Shown one piece after another: positions 42,401 through 53,822 of a stretch of 64,000 nt of DNA; the stretch's first letter is position 1, and each line of letters begins with the position of its first letter. A program made the translations under genes and the position numbers. A model generated the notes under the pieces. That model ran no database searches, was not told the DNA's origin, and worked only from the letters and a program-made list of their open reading frames with translations. The DNA comes from Paracyclopina nana (Eukaryota > Arthropoda > Copepoda > Cyclopoida > Cyclopettidae), in contig JAGUCH010000009.1 of NCBI GenBank assembly GCA_019096065.1, positions 5,900,001 through 5,964,000 of the forward strand, written 5' to 3'.

Positions 42401-44033
42401 CCACTGAATCGTGGAATACATATATTCAAGAAATGCTAATAAGCACTCTGACGACATTTCGCTTTTTTGACGCAAGAGTCGCCTTTTTGCCAAAACAACT
42501 TTGACAAATCATATGGCAAAGCAGAGAATTACAAATTCAATCTTCCCAATTACTTTTCAGTTCCCGAAACTGAAATTAGACAAAAGATGTTTAAAACGAT
42601 GCTTACCTTGATTGTCGTTGAATTAATTCACTTTCAGCAGCGAGCTTTCATCGTGCAGCAGCTACTGCTGCTATTATGTTGTGAGAAAATGTCGTTATTC
42701 TTTCTTCGTGGATCAACAACGAACTAAGTAAGGTTCAAGGCGTTTTGTCCTGCACTTCACTCGCTCACCGCTCGCGTTTGCAGCAGCGCACTCCATCCTG
42801 TCCAAATCCCCGGAAAAGTCCGCGAGCACAAACTCCAACAAACCGCGTTTCGCGCCGCCATTCGCCGGTCAAATGCGGCAGCAGGAAAAATCGTTGCTGT
42901 TACCTTTTGGCCAGGTAAAAATGAGCTCTTTTTGAAAAACTCCAGCTCAACAGAGCAGACATTTTCCAAATGGAGAATTTGCGTCCCTTGCCATTGTTAA
43001 GACCCATTCAATTCCAAAGGAGAAGAAAGGGTGTCAAAATATTTGAATCAAAAATTGTACAGCATTTTTTATGCAGTTTTTGCCCCATGGTTGTAGTTGA
43101 CCTTTGTCTGATCAGGTCGCACACACATTTCACACCTTTTCAGGTTGATTTTCAAAGGTAGGGATTATTTGCATGCTCCTCAGTGCAGCAGCTAAGGCGG
43201 CCATTTTTATTGGCTTTATGCAGTTTAAGAACGTCTTTGAAAGGTCGCAAGTCGTTGAGGACCTTCCATTCAAAGTCCCCCATTTTCGCCTTAATACGAC
43301 AAAAAGCTTCGCATGCGGTGACTAATTTCAGTTTTGCAAACTGAAAAGTAATTGTGAAGATCAAAGTTGTGACTCGCTGCTTTGCCACTCGATTTGCCAA
43401 AGTTGTTTTGTCAAAAAGGCGAATCTTGCGTCAAAAAAGCAAAATGTCGTCAATCGTCTACGCTTGATATGCGATGGAATATTTGGATTTTGGATGATGC
43501 TGAGGACAAATTGGAGATTAGAGATGAACTTTTGCTATATTTAGCATCCTCGATGATGAGGGTGCTCCCAAAATTACGAGACATACCACATCCGGCCACA
43601 TTTGCACTTGGCGAAAAAAAAGATAGATCTGCTGCTGCTGCTGCTTTGACAATTGGCTTTTGTAAAAATGACATCCTCTCCTCGCTCGTGGATAGAGAAA
43701 AGCACTTCATTGCCAGCAGCAACCCTTATTGTGGTGTATTTTAGCAAGTTGGCTCAGGTTTCATTCATTGTTGTCAAAATGTGGGGTTAGCCTTAATCAC
43801 ATACATTGGCCAAAATTAACTGCTTGCCCCAATTATTAATTAAAATTTTTTTAATATCTTGGGTACTGATCAGGTCAGCAACAAAGCGGAACGGTTAGAG
43901 GGTGAAGCAAATTAATTAGAACTCACTTATCATGCTCAACTGGCCAATTGAGCATACAACAGATCAGACAGGTTGAGCAACACCTTGCATGACAAAGTAA
44001 CCCCACACTCTCAACGATTAATATACAACTCAT
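39401..44033. other. Long non-coding stretch with element cores
   Basis: No gene supported. Hairpin cores occur near 40254, 41860, 42557 and 43325; a left element end occurs near 40195. A GC-richer CpG patch at about 42750-42910 ends in CAG|GTAAAA and could be an exon or promoter of an unseen gene, but nothing recognisable is encoded. Confidence 0.4.
41716..41938. mobile_element. 223-bp complete TIR element with central hairpin
   Basis: The best compact example of the family. Left end TAATGCGGTGTTCATCTATG, core with GAATGAGACTCGATTGTCAA, hairpin TTTTCAGTTGGGGAAACTGAAAA, and right end GTAGATGAACGTCGCATCA. Confidence 0.75.
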
Positions 44034-44498
44034 ATAATGCGCCGTTCATCTACTGTAAACAAAAAACAAAAAGAGGCCTTTGCAATACTTTTTTAGATGA
44101 AATCTGAGCTTCTATGTAATCAAACGATTAATTTACAACTCATATAATGCGCCGTTCATCTACTGCAAACAAAAAACAAAAAGGGCTTTTGCACTACTAT
44201 TTTAGATGAAATCTGAGCTTGTAAGTAATCAAAGGCAAATTGGTGAATTTAAGAATTCAGATACAATATTTTTTTGCACATTTTATGTTTTTTAAAGCCA
44301 TTTAAAAAATAAAACAGTACAAATTTGGCATTTTGGAGCATAAAACATTTTTAAAAAATGAAATCTGACAAGCAAAGTAATAAAAAAGCTTGTGAATTCA
44401 TAAAATATTCATATCTACAAATAAATAAATATTTTTTCATTGAAAAAATATTTTAAAAAGACATCATGCAAACTAGGCAGCAGATGAACGCCGCCATC
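44034..44498. mobile_element. TIR element with a duplicated left end
   Basis: Two tandem copies of a ~108-bp block, each with ATAATGCGCCGTTCATCTACTG, lie at 44034 and 44142. A right end GCAGATGAACGCCGCCAT is at about 44480. The duplicated block continues with AAACAAAAAACAAAAAG and TAGATGAAATCTGAGCTT. Confidence 0.65.
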
Positions 44499-44822
44499 AT
44501 TCAGGTAGCATTACTAAAAAATTACCTTTTTGGGGTGCTAGTAGAAAATTCCAGTTTTTTTGTGCCTCACAATTTGTAATTAATCATGTAATGTGCAAGT
44601 ACAACATGGGATGTTGGCTTTTTTTCCAACCACATAGCACAACCGTGCAATTAGTCACGTCCATTAGATCGAAATATGTGACTGTCAAAAATGTCAATAG
44701 AAAAGACGTCAAAAGGGTTCAAATCACCGTGAAATCTTTTCGCCTTTTTCCCCCCAAATCCCAATAAAATCTGGAAGTTTTAACGTAAAAAACATCAGTC
44801 AGTGGGCTGTAAATGTCAAGCA

Positions 44823-45181
44823 TTTATTCGCCAGAAATGACTTGCGCACTGAAATTATTTTACAACGTTTGCAGATGTCCTTATGTAGTGCCATTTAGGC
44901 GTCCAAGGATTACTTGAAAACTAGCGCGATGATGGCGCACTTTCATGGGCTCTTATCTCTCGCGCGTAAGGTCAGAGGTTCGAATCCGCTCAAGTCCAAC
45001 AGAAATAACTTGCGCACTGTGTGCCAAAATTATGTTACAACATTTGCAAATGTCCTTATTTTATGCAGTGCTATTTAGGCGTCCAAGGATTACTTGAAAA
45101 CTATCGCGATGATGGCGCACTTTCACGGGCTCTTATCTCTCGCGCGCAAGGTCAGAGGTTCGAATCCGCTCAAGTCTAACA
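44823..45181 (+). repeat. Tandem pair of tRNA-derived repeats
   Basis: Two head-to-tail ~175-180-bp units (about 44830-45001 and 45002-45181). Each holds GATGATGGCGCACTTTCA and a B-box-bearing GGTCAGAGGTTCGAATCC. The stems do not form a good tRNA, so this is probably a SINE-like tRNA-derived repeat or duplicated tRNA pseudogene. Both copies share CGTCCAAGGATTACTTGAAA. Confidence 0.55.
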
Positions 45182-46564
45182 TCCAACCTCGCAAAATCTC
45201 AATAAAAACGCTTTGGCGGCTGGCTCCGCTCCGCTCAAATAAAGATAATAAGGGGTGGAATTTTTTTTCCTTTTTTTTTTGGGCAAAAACAGAGCTTTTG
45301 TGAAATGGTCACATGAGCTGACATTTACGAGGAAACATTCCACGTCTTCATCCATTTTTATTGGCAGAAAATCATTGGAAACTTGTGTGTGTGTATGTGA
45401 GTGTGACGTCACTTTATTTGCAGAACGAATTTTTCTACAAAAAAAGACCCAGCTGGCTTTTTTTCTGGCCCTTTTCAACTTTAATTGCAAAGGACTCTTT
45501 TGAATATTTTGCACTAGTACTACGGTCATTTGCCACCCCATTAAACTCGATCAGGGTGACATTTGTATTCATGGCTTGGCTGAGTCAGCTGCTAGCTTTT
45601 ATCTGCAACAGATAATTTTGACAGCTCGCCATGCCATCACCATTTAAATTCGGTCGCATCTGCTTTTTTACGCGAAAGAGGGAGAGGGAAAGTCATACTT
45701 TCACCCGCAAGCCCGCGCGCCTCACGGTGACCGCAAATCACTTTTTTTTAGTTTTTTAAGCCTTTCTGAAAAAATCACTTATAATTGATATTATGATAAT
45801 ATTAGTATATTTTTGGCCATTTTTTCCTTTTTTTTTAGTCTGAATAATGCACCTAAATGCTATTGTCAGGATTTCTAAAAATTGGGTTTTTTTATTGGTT
45901 TACTTTCACCCGGAAATCACTTTTTTGTGTTTTTTAAGCCTTCAAAATTGATTCAATAACAATTCTAATAATATTTTTGGACATTTTTTCAACTAAAAAA
46001 AGCACCTAAATGCTTTAATCAGGAGTTTTTTAAGAATGTTTCAAAAAAGTGCTTATTTTTCGGTTTCAGACTTGCTTTTTTGTGGGCTTTCCAATTACTG
46101 CGGATGCGAATTTCACAAGTGGCGTTTTTTTCCGCATAACTAGCCATTTGATTGTAATCAGACATGAGTACATTTCGGTTGTCTGGTCTTTTTTATTAAT
46201 GACTTTTTTGCATCCAGAATTTTCCACCAAATGAACGTGCCATTGCAAAGCAGCTGCTAACCGCACAAAAATTGGTACACTATGACTTTGGTAAGCACCT
46301 ATCACATTTCGACATTTTTTCAAATTTCCCACCTGGTTTGAAAAGTGAAAAAAGTAGGAAGTGTCGAGAAACTTGAGCGTGGCATTAAAAAGAGTGGAAA
46401 AGTTGATCATTATTATGGACATGTCCATCAAGATTATTTTTCGGTCCTTTGTGTCAACACGTGGACACACGTGAAATTGGATGCATGCACAACAAGGCAA
46501 TATATTAAATATAATACTCAGGAGAAGCCCACCGACCTGGAAAAATAAGCCGAGCACAGAAATC
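45182..46564. other. Non-coding stretch
   Basis: AT-rich DNA. Two related segments with TTTTTAAGCCTT, TTGATAT/TTGATTCAATAAC and GCACCTAAATGCT (about 45740-45860 and 45915-46020) suggest an imperfect duplication. No gene seen. Confidence 0.4.
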
Positions 46565-46780
46565 AAGCGCCGTTCATGTATGCGAAAAAAGTTTAACGAC
46601 ATTTTGCGTTGACTGCTTCGTTTCAGTTTCCCATACTGAAAACAAACTTGGAAGATGCCAATTGAGTTTCATTCTTGAGCTTGCTGATTTGCAAATATTG
46701 ATGCAAGAAAAACAGTGCAAAGTGCGTCAAAAAGCATCGTCAACTTTTGACACATTGTCAAGTAGATGAACATCACATGA
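46565..46780. mobile_element. ~216-bp TIR element with central hairpin
   Basis: AAGCGCCGTTCATGTATGCG to GTAGATGAACATCACATGA. Hairpin TTTCAGTTTCCCATACTGAAAA near 46621 and core GATGCCAATTGAGTTTCATT. Confidence 0.7.
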
Positions 46781-47175
46781 AGAGTTGAAAACATTTTGAT
46801 TGTTTGATTACTTGCAAATATTACAAAGAAGTAATGTCAAAAAGTAAAGAATTGTCAAATTTTGACAGCTCAAGAAGTAGATGAATATCACTTAAAGATG
46901 TCATTCAAGTAAGGAACTTTTTTAAGTTTGTTGATTTACTCATAATATTTAGTCAAAAAACGTGATGTACGTCAAAAAGCAACTCATTGTCAAATTTGAC
47001 AGCTGAAGAAGTAGATGAACATCACACGAAGATCTCATTCAAGTAAGGAACTTTTTTAGTTTGTTGATTTACTCATATTTTTTAGTCAAAAAACAAGATG
47101 TACGTCAAAAAGCAACTCATTGTCAAATTTTGACATTGACAACTCAAGAAGTAGATGAACATCACTTGAAAATGA
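46762..47175 (+). repeat. Tandem repeat of an element right end (~130 bp x 4)
   Basis: Four copies of GTAGATGAACATCAC (46762, 46882, 47012, 47152) are separated by a repeated block with TTTAGTTTGTTGATTTACTC and GTACGTCAAAAAGCAACTCA. The right end and its subterminal sequence have been amplified in tandem. Confidence 0.8.
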
Positions 47176-48000
47176 AGAAGTCATTCAAGCAGCAGTACAA
47201 CGAACTTTTCAAAAAATTTATGCGCTGTCTCCATTGTTGGTACCAAAAAGTCCTGATTAATTGATCTTGAAAAAAAGAGCGAACGTTGAAATCTCTCATG
47301 GCCCGTTAGTCGTAAAAGTTGCTAAGCTATTTCAAGCTTTTAAAACGAGTAAGTGTGCAAAAAATGGCATTTTTGATTTGACAAACATCTGTGGTTGGCA
47401 GTGGCTCACATAAAACTTTTTTTGAGCAAACAATAATGATTTTTATGGCCCTCTCAATTTGGCAGCTGACTTTTGAAGCAAAAGCAAAGCAAAAAAATAA
47501 AAAATAAAAAAAATAATAATGAAAGCTTTTTGACAGCAGAATATTCCAGTTTAGGTAAATATGTATGTATAGAAAAAAAGCAAATAATAAGAAAGGGGCT
47601 GTATTTTACATGAAATAAAATTATTAACCAGTATCATCAATTGGGATCAAATGTCAGTGACAACATATAGGAAAATGCCAGCCAATGGTTCATTGTTGAA
47701 ATATGACGCGGTTTTACGACTCAATAAAAGTTGCCCCACCCTGGAATAAGTGAGATGAACACAGTGGACAAAGAGGGCACACAGGGGCTGTTGGGTGGGG
47801 TGGGGGAAATTTGAATGTAAATAGGTACATGTGTTGCTTTCAGGAATCATCATAATAATAATTGTTATGTGCATGGATGGATTTTCTGGCATGACTTGGA
47901 CAAGTAATCACATTACAATGCTGGGGCAAAAAATAAGCAGCCTCCAAACAATCATTTGCATTGCAAAATCATGTCCCCTACTCAAAAGCTGATGTGCCAT

Positions 48001-48894
48001 GATGTGGTGTTCACCTACTGTAACACATTGACGTTTTGTGTGGCTTGACGATGCCTTGCTTACTCATTTTGGTGAAAACAATATTTGCTAATCTGTTCAC
48101 TTTTGAATGGGACTCAATTATTTTCTCTCAAATTTGCTTTCAGTATCCAAGACTGAATTCAACCTTTCGATGGCAAATGTTGTTCAACGTCGATTTGAGC
48201 ACATGAACGGTGCATTTGGATGCAAATTGGAAAAGCTGCCTGAATATTGCCAAACGACCTTTTTTCTGCTTTTTCTAGCAAAATAACATTTTCACAGAGA
48301 CCTTTAATGCTTTCCCTCAACTTTGTTTTCAGTATCAAAGACTGAATTTTTGCATGAATTCAAATAAGGAAGTTGCCAAAACAACGACAAAAAAATTAAC
48401 TTCTGTTGGCAAAATAACATCATATTAAAAATAATATGCGTACTTTCATAGAATATTGATTGCTTTATCGCAACTTCATTTTCAGCATCACAGACTGAAT
48501 TTTACCTTTCGGTGAAAAAGTCATTAAACATCAGTTTTCGCAATAATTCAAATAAGAAAGCTCCATAAACAGCGATAAAAAATTCGATTTCAGTTTCGAA
48601 AATTACATTTCCAATACACACACACTTTTTATTTGAAATCAATTGTTTTCTCTCATCTTTGTTTTCAGTATGTTTGACTGAATTCAACATTCAGGTGAAA
48701 AAGTTATTAAACATCAAGTTCAGAAAGCTGTCAAAATATCGATAAAAGAACGTTCTATTAATATCTGCAAATCAGCGCACTTTCTTATAGAATTCAATTA
48801 TTTTCTCTCATCTTTGTTTTCAGTATCACAGACTGAATTCAATCTTATGATGAAAAAAGTTGCTCAACGTCGATTTTTGCACATGAACGTTGGA
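48001..48894. mobile_element. TIR element with amplified hairpin cores
   Basis: It starts GATGTGGTGTTCACCTACTG. A right-type end ACATGAACGGTGCAT lies at about 48201, and a second, ACATGAACGTTGG, at about 48882. Between them the core CTCATCTTTGTTTTCAGTAT...GACTGAATTCAA recurs at about 48138, 48325, 48478, 48663 and 48818. Confidence 0.65.
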
Positions 48895-50080
48895 TTCAAG
48901 TTGGAAAAGCTGCCAATATATCTCTCCAAAAGGAAAGCTTTTTTCGCCATAAATTCCCAATTTTTTTTTCCAAAGCCATACATATTGGATGTGTCACAAC
49001 AAGAGGCAGCATTTTTGCAACACAATTGGCAGATGTGTGCAAAAATGAATGTGCCAAATGAAGCTTTGGGCAATAATGTTATGGATGATGCTCCATTGTT
49101 GGCAGATAAGCCTCTGTGGAGATGAAAATCAAACGAATTTTCGATCGTGAGATTCAAGCCACTGGATGACTTTAAATTTGGCACCAAGGGAGAATCATCT
49201 GAAATGATGATGGATGCAAATCCTGGAAACCAATGCTGAGGAGCAAAATGAACAAAATGACAATAATAATGAAGATTAGAATACCAAGCCGGATGTTTGC
49301 CAAATCCTAATTGAATTTCATGGACTTTTTTTTGGCAGCCATAAAACCTCTTTGAAACTCCGTTTGCCTACTAATTTTTCCACACACTTTTTTTCGCGAA
49401 AATGCTCTATGCAAATTCACTTGAGTTAGTCACACATGTTGAGCCCCTGATTAGTATGCGCAACCCGTTCAACCTGGCTCGAGAAAAAAAGGACCTGGAA
49501 AAATAACTTAATCCCATTTCTGTTAGTTTGTCTCTGTTGTCGTCGGCACTTTTTTGCTTCATACAAAGAAAATAATCCTTACAATTATTGCTTGAACGTG
49601 CTCGGCGAGCGAAATAATATTTCTAACGAGCATCTCAATCCCAATTTCCACCAGCAGCCTGATTATCATCTTTTATGGCCTTGTTATCTTTGCATAATAA
49701 ATCGGCTGAATATTCAAATAGGAGAAAAAGTGGAAGAGTTATGAAAAAACTCACCAAAGTTCCTCGAATTTCCCGGTTTTCCCCGTGGAAAAAAAATCAC
49801 ATTTCACTTTTCCTCACTGAAATTCTACTAAGATAAACAACGAGTAAGGATAACTGGATTGGTAAAGCTGAATTTCGCCTCAACAGCTTCAAAAATGCCA
49901 AAATTCGGGTTTTGATTAAAACTTATTTCTGGCAACGCTGATTTAACGGATTCTGACGTTGATTTGAAATATTTCATTAAAATAATTTTTTTCTCGCGAG
50001 GCTCTAATTTTTCCGTCAAATGAGCAGAGGGGAAAATTTTCGTAACGGGTGAAGAAGCGCCGAACGCAAATCTGGACAAA
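48895..50080. other. Non-coding stretch before the gene-dense region
   Basis: No gene seen. The last ~250 bp form the 5' flank of the small gene at 50081. No GTTCATCTAC element termini are found beyond about 48.9 kb. Confidence 0.4.
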
Positions 50081-50419
50081 ATGGCCGAAAAATCGACGGA
50101 AAATCACAAAATTGTCACCTTTGAGCACGAGCTACGAGTGGACGGGCACTATTTGTGCGAGAAGAAGCAGAAAACCGTCATCGAGCCGGTCAACCCCAAA
50201 GATTCGGACGAGGCGAAGCCGACCACGATCATCGTTCACATCAGAGCAATTGACATGAAGGAAATGAAGGTCACCGAGGTCGCTACCGGCGACGAAGATC
50301 CCCAAAGGTCTGTCGAGCACAACATGGCCGACGAGGACGAGGTCTCCGAATTCGAGGCCAAGTGGAACAACTTGTGGATTCCAAAGTTGACCGAGAAGCA
50401 AATTGCCAAGCTGCAGTAA
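50081..50419 (+). CDS. Small conserved-looking hypothetical protein (112 aa)
   Basis: A single-exon, strongly coding-like frame with GC-rich third positions: MAEKSTENHKIVTFEHELRV at the start, then a basic Lys-rich segment, a hydrophobic IIVHIRAIDM strand, an acidic DEDEVSEFEAKW stretch and an end of KLTEKQIAKLQ. No signal peptide or TM segment. A likely poly(A) signal AATAAAAC follows at about 50434. I do not recognise the family. The next gene starts only 188 bp downstream on the same strand. Confidence 0.75.
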   Translation: MAEKSTENHKIVTFEHELRVDGHYLCEKKQKTVIEPVNPKDSDEAKPTTIIVHIRAIDMKEMKVTEVATGDEDPQRSVEHNMADEDEVSEFEAKWNNLWIPKLTEKQIAKLQ

Positions 50420-50606
50420 AATCCAGTCTCAAAATAAAACTAAAAAATAACTGGCAACACGGTGACGGCTGTTGATGTTTTTTCATTTCTGCAATTGTGG
50501 CTTTTTTGGCCGGAATTCGGCTATTTTCAGGCTCTCTCATTTGCTTTTATAAATCTGTCAGCAATGAGAAATTGACTGAAGTTCTCATTTATTGCTTCTT
50601 TTAAAA

Positions 50607-51699
50607 ATGCGCCCACCTGAACCAGATCCAATTGGCCAAGATCAACAGAATGAAGATGTGATAGACAATGGTGACAACCTAGCTGAGGATTACGTGGAGA
50701 AAGTGATCCACGTGAAGACCAAGAAAGTGGGCTACTTGATTGGAACAGCTGGCCGCACGATTCGGGGCTTCGAGAACAATTCTGGCGCCAAGATCGACAT
50801 CATGACTCCCAACTCTTGCGACGACGAAACACCTGTCTTGCTGTCAGGCTCCGCTGACAATGTCCGCAATGTCCTGCGCATGATCACGGATCTCTACCAC
50901 ATGAACAACTTGTCCTCCCAGCTGTGGAAGCATCTGAGGAAAACTGATGATGATCATGACGCTCTTGAGGTCAGCGGTGAAGATCACGAGATTTTCGGGC
51001 ATGAGGAAGTGTGCATTCCTTCACAATTCATGCATGTCATGCTCAAGATCATGCCAATGCTGGAGTCAGCTGACATTGGCGTTCACGTCGACATTGGGCG
51101 CGAGCGCGATGAGCATCCTGGAGTCATTCCAATAGGTTTGGTAGGCTTGGCTCACCAGAATGCCAAAGCTGTGGACAAGATCAGCGAAGCCCTCAGTCAT
51201 TTCAAGAATGGCCAAGCTGAGCAGCCTCAAAATAACAACGAGGCCAACATTGAGGTACCTAATTGCAAAGTTGAAATCTTGACCAGACACTTGTCATTGG
51301 TTGCAGGCTGACAAGGCTCCTGTCATCTGTCAAGCAGCTAACAATAACAACAACTCCAATTTTGTGACGTTGCTCAAGCGGAAGCGAGTCGGATCGGAAT
51401 CCGAAGTGCTCAGCAAGTCCAATGATCACCGGGGCAAGCTTGATCCGTTCAGCACCAGTGCGCCAAGGAGGAGTTGCAAGCTGGCCTTCAGGTCTTCCAT
51501 GACAAGCTTGCAAAGCTTCCACCGTGAGAAAGTGGAGCTCCTCCGTGGAAAAAATCAGGTCAACTTGCAGCCCATCTGCAAGCTCAACAATGTCATGATG
51601 GAGGTGGTTGACAGCAATGACAACAAGGCCGAAATCGTCATCAGCGGATCCGAGATCAATGTGAAACGAGCCAAGCTGCAATTGCTGCATAGCATGTAA
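50607..51699 (+). CDS. KH-domain RNA-binding protein
   Basis: Exons 50607..51254 and 51307..51699 (52-bp intron, GAG|GTACCT and TTGCAG|GCTGAC) give 346 aa. Residues ~30-110 are a type I KH domain with the RNA-gripping loop GTAG inside VGYLIGTAGRTIRGFENNSG. Residues ~130-215 (EVCIPSQFMHVMLKIMPMLE...VIPIGLVG) and ~285-345 (VELLRGKNQVNLQPI...AEIVISG) have KH-like hydrophobic patterns but no GXXG loop, so they may be degenerate KH folds. An Asn-rich stretch (NNNNNSNF) follows the intron. It likely binds single-stranded RNA; the specific role is unknown. The ATG at 50607 is the first in frame after an upstream stop. Confidence 0.8.
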
Positions 51700-52023
51700 C
51701 TTATAATCAATTGTCCTTATAATCTACTACTTTATGCTTAAATCCAGGTATAAACTTTCTGAGAGCTTTCTGATTCAACACCATTTTCAGCACTGTGGGC
51801 CTTTGATGTGTCTCCCCAAAAACCCTCTGCAATTTTGGACATATTTTCTGCTTCCAAAATTGCATTGGAGTTTTTTGGCATGGGTTTCATAGTGAATTTT
51901 GCCACAGTGTGCAAAATGATCCTCTTGTTGTAGAAAGCTGTGCATAACTGGTGCATGGCAGTAATTATGCGTTCCTTTGTACCTTGATTTTTGAGCAGCC
52001 TTCATAACTTCATCAAGGCCAAA

Positions 52024-53560
52024 ATGCGGCTCATATCGGCCTTATTTGTGGGCCTTTGCCTGCATGCCTTTGTCAAGGCTGAGCCCATTGGCAAGACTTG
52101 TGACAAGGCTGAGGATTGCCTGGAGAACCAAGAGTGTCACTTTGGCAGGTGCGAGTGCAAAGGAGCTGGCACTTTTTTGTGGCATGGCATTGAGTGCTTG
52201 AAGCGGAGATCGCATGGCGAGCCATGCAGAGATCAAAGTGAATGCTCCTCATCAGGGGATCCATACTTGGCCTGCGTGATGCTTGACGGCATCGATGAAA
52301 AACGATGCCTTTGTCCCGAAAAGTTCGACCTCATCATACAATTGGACTCCTCCAAGAGGTGCACCAGACAAAATTTCACCCTCAACAAAATGGATGATCC
52401 TCTGGATGATGAAGATGATGTCATTGAGATGCATGAAGATTTCGACAAAAAGTATCGTGGCATCAACTCGATTCAGTAAGTCATTTTTTTAAGCGAACGA
52501 CATTTGCAAATCAAATATGTTAGGAATGACTCTTGATTGTTATCGCTCAACCTTGATTTCAGTTTGCAAAACTGAAATTGATTGGAAAGGGAAAATGTTG
52601 AATACCGACAAGATTTCTTTTTTTTTCAGTGACGTCTACTTGAATCGACACTCGAGGGTTGACCACTTGTCGATGAATGCAGCCTGGGCACCACTGATCA
52701 TAACTCTGATGGCCTTGATCGTGATCATGTTGTGCTGCTGCTTTCTCAGGATTAACCCGTCCTCTCCACATTCGTACGAGGTCGACATTGAGAGGCGCAT
52801 GAAGGAAGCTCAAATGGTTGACGAGGAGGCTGGCTTCGATGAGATCGAACTTGGAGAAGCCAATGTTGCATCTACTCCAAGTGGAGGATTTGACAATGTG
52901 GCATACACCGTTGATGATGATGCTGTGAGTAGGTACACAACTTCCACAGTTGAAGCGGAGGACCACGAGGATGAGAACGGCAACAACAAGAAGAAGAATA
53001 ATACGCGATCCAAAATTCGCACCAATCCTCACCTCATCAAGGAGAGCACATTGGAGAAAAAGGCGAATAAGAGGCGAGCCCAGAACCACCGGACTGATCA
53101 TGAGCAAAGCAATGCGGAGTCAGACTTGGAGGAGAGTGCTGACAATGAAGAAGAAGAAGAGCCCAAATGTGAGGAGTGCGTTGAAAATGAAGGTATTGAA
53201 TATCCGGATGACAAGAATCCTTTTGCTGGACTGGCCAGTGCCAATAGTAATGAGGACAATGACAACTCCGAGTATGGCACCGAGAGCCTGGAAATCCAGG
53301 GCATCCAGGGCATCAAAACCATCAATGATGACAAGCATGACAGCCTCGAGTCTGATGCAACCTTGTCTGCGGATCCGGTCGCTGAGGCCGAGAGCTCGCG
53401 GCCGAAATTGGAGCGCGTTGACACGGATGAAACCACATCGATTGACACCACTACCCAAGCTGATGAGGTTGTCATCAACCCGAGGAAAATGATGAGTCAA
53501 ATTTCCACTTTGTCATCGTCGGCTTGTCCTGATCCTGGTGAACAACGATTCATTGCTTGA
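52024..53560 (+). CDS. Type I membrane protein with EB/EGF-like cysteine repeats
   Basis: Exons 52024..52475 and 52630..53560 give 460 aa; the junction codon is His. Residues 1-19 are a signal peptide (MRLISALFVGLCLHAFVKA). The ectodomain (~20-110) has about a dozen cysteines in EB-module style (GKTCDKAEDCLENQECHFGR, then EPCRDQSECSSSGDPYLAC), then an acidic juxtamembrane stretch. One TM segment (LIITLMALIVIMLCCCFL, ~172-190) is followed by a long, highly acidic cytosolic tail with KKKNN and EEEEEPKCEEC. EB modules are common in nematode and arthropod surface proteins. The partner is unknown. The 154-bp intron carries the hairpin TTTCAGTTTGCAAAACTGAAA. Confidence 0.75.
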
Positions 53561-53822
53561 ATTCATCATTACCTGACCTGTGATGTGTCATGCAAAATCT
53601 CGTACAGGGTGCAGCACAAAAAATGATAATTATACTAACCAAAAAAAGCTTAATTATGTGTATAATTGCCCCTAAATTGTATTTAGGGGATCAAGATTCC
53701 TTTTTTGCGATTTTAAATGTACTATTTTTATTTGGCCCTGTAAAGAAGGCGATTTCAGTGTCGTGTTACACGCTAAGAATATAATAATTCAAAGCAGCTA
53801 TAATTATAATAATACAATAGTG

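Noticed and set aside
51991-52023. Upstream extension of the EB-module protein
   Set aside because: It begins with TTG, not ATG, and the ATG at 52024 gives an immediate signal peptide.
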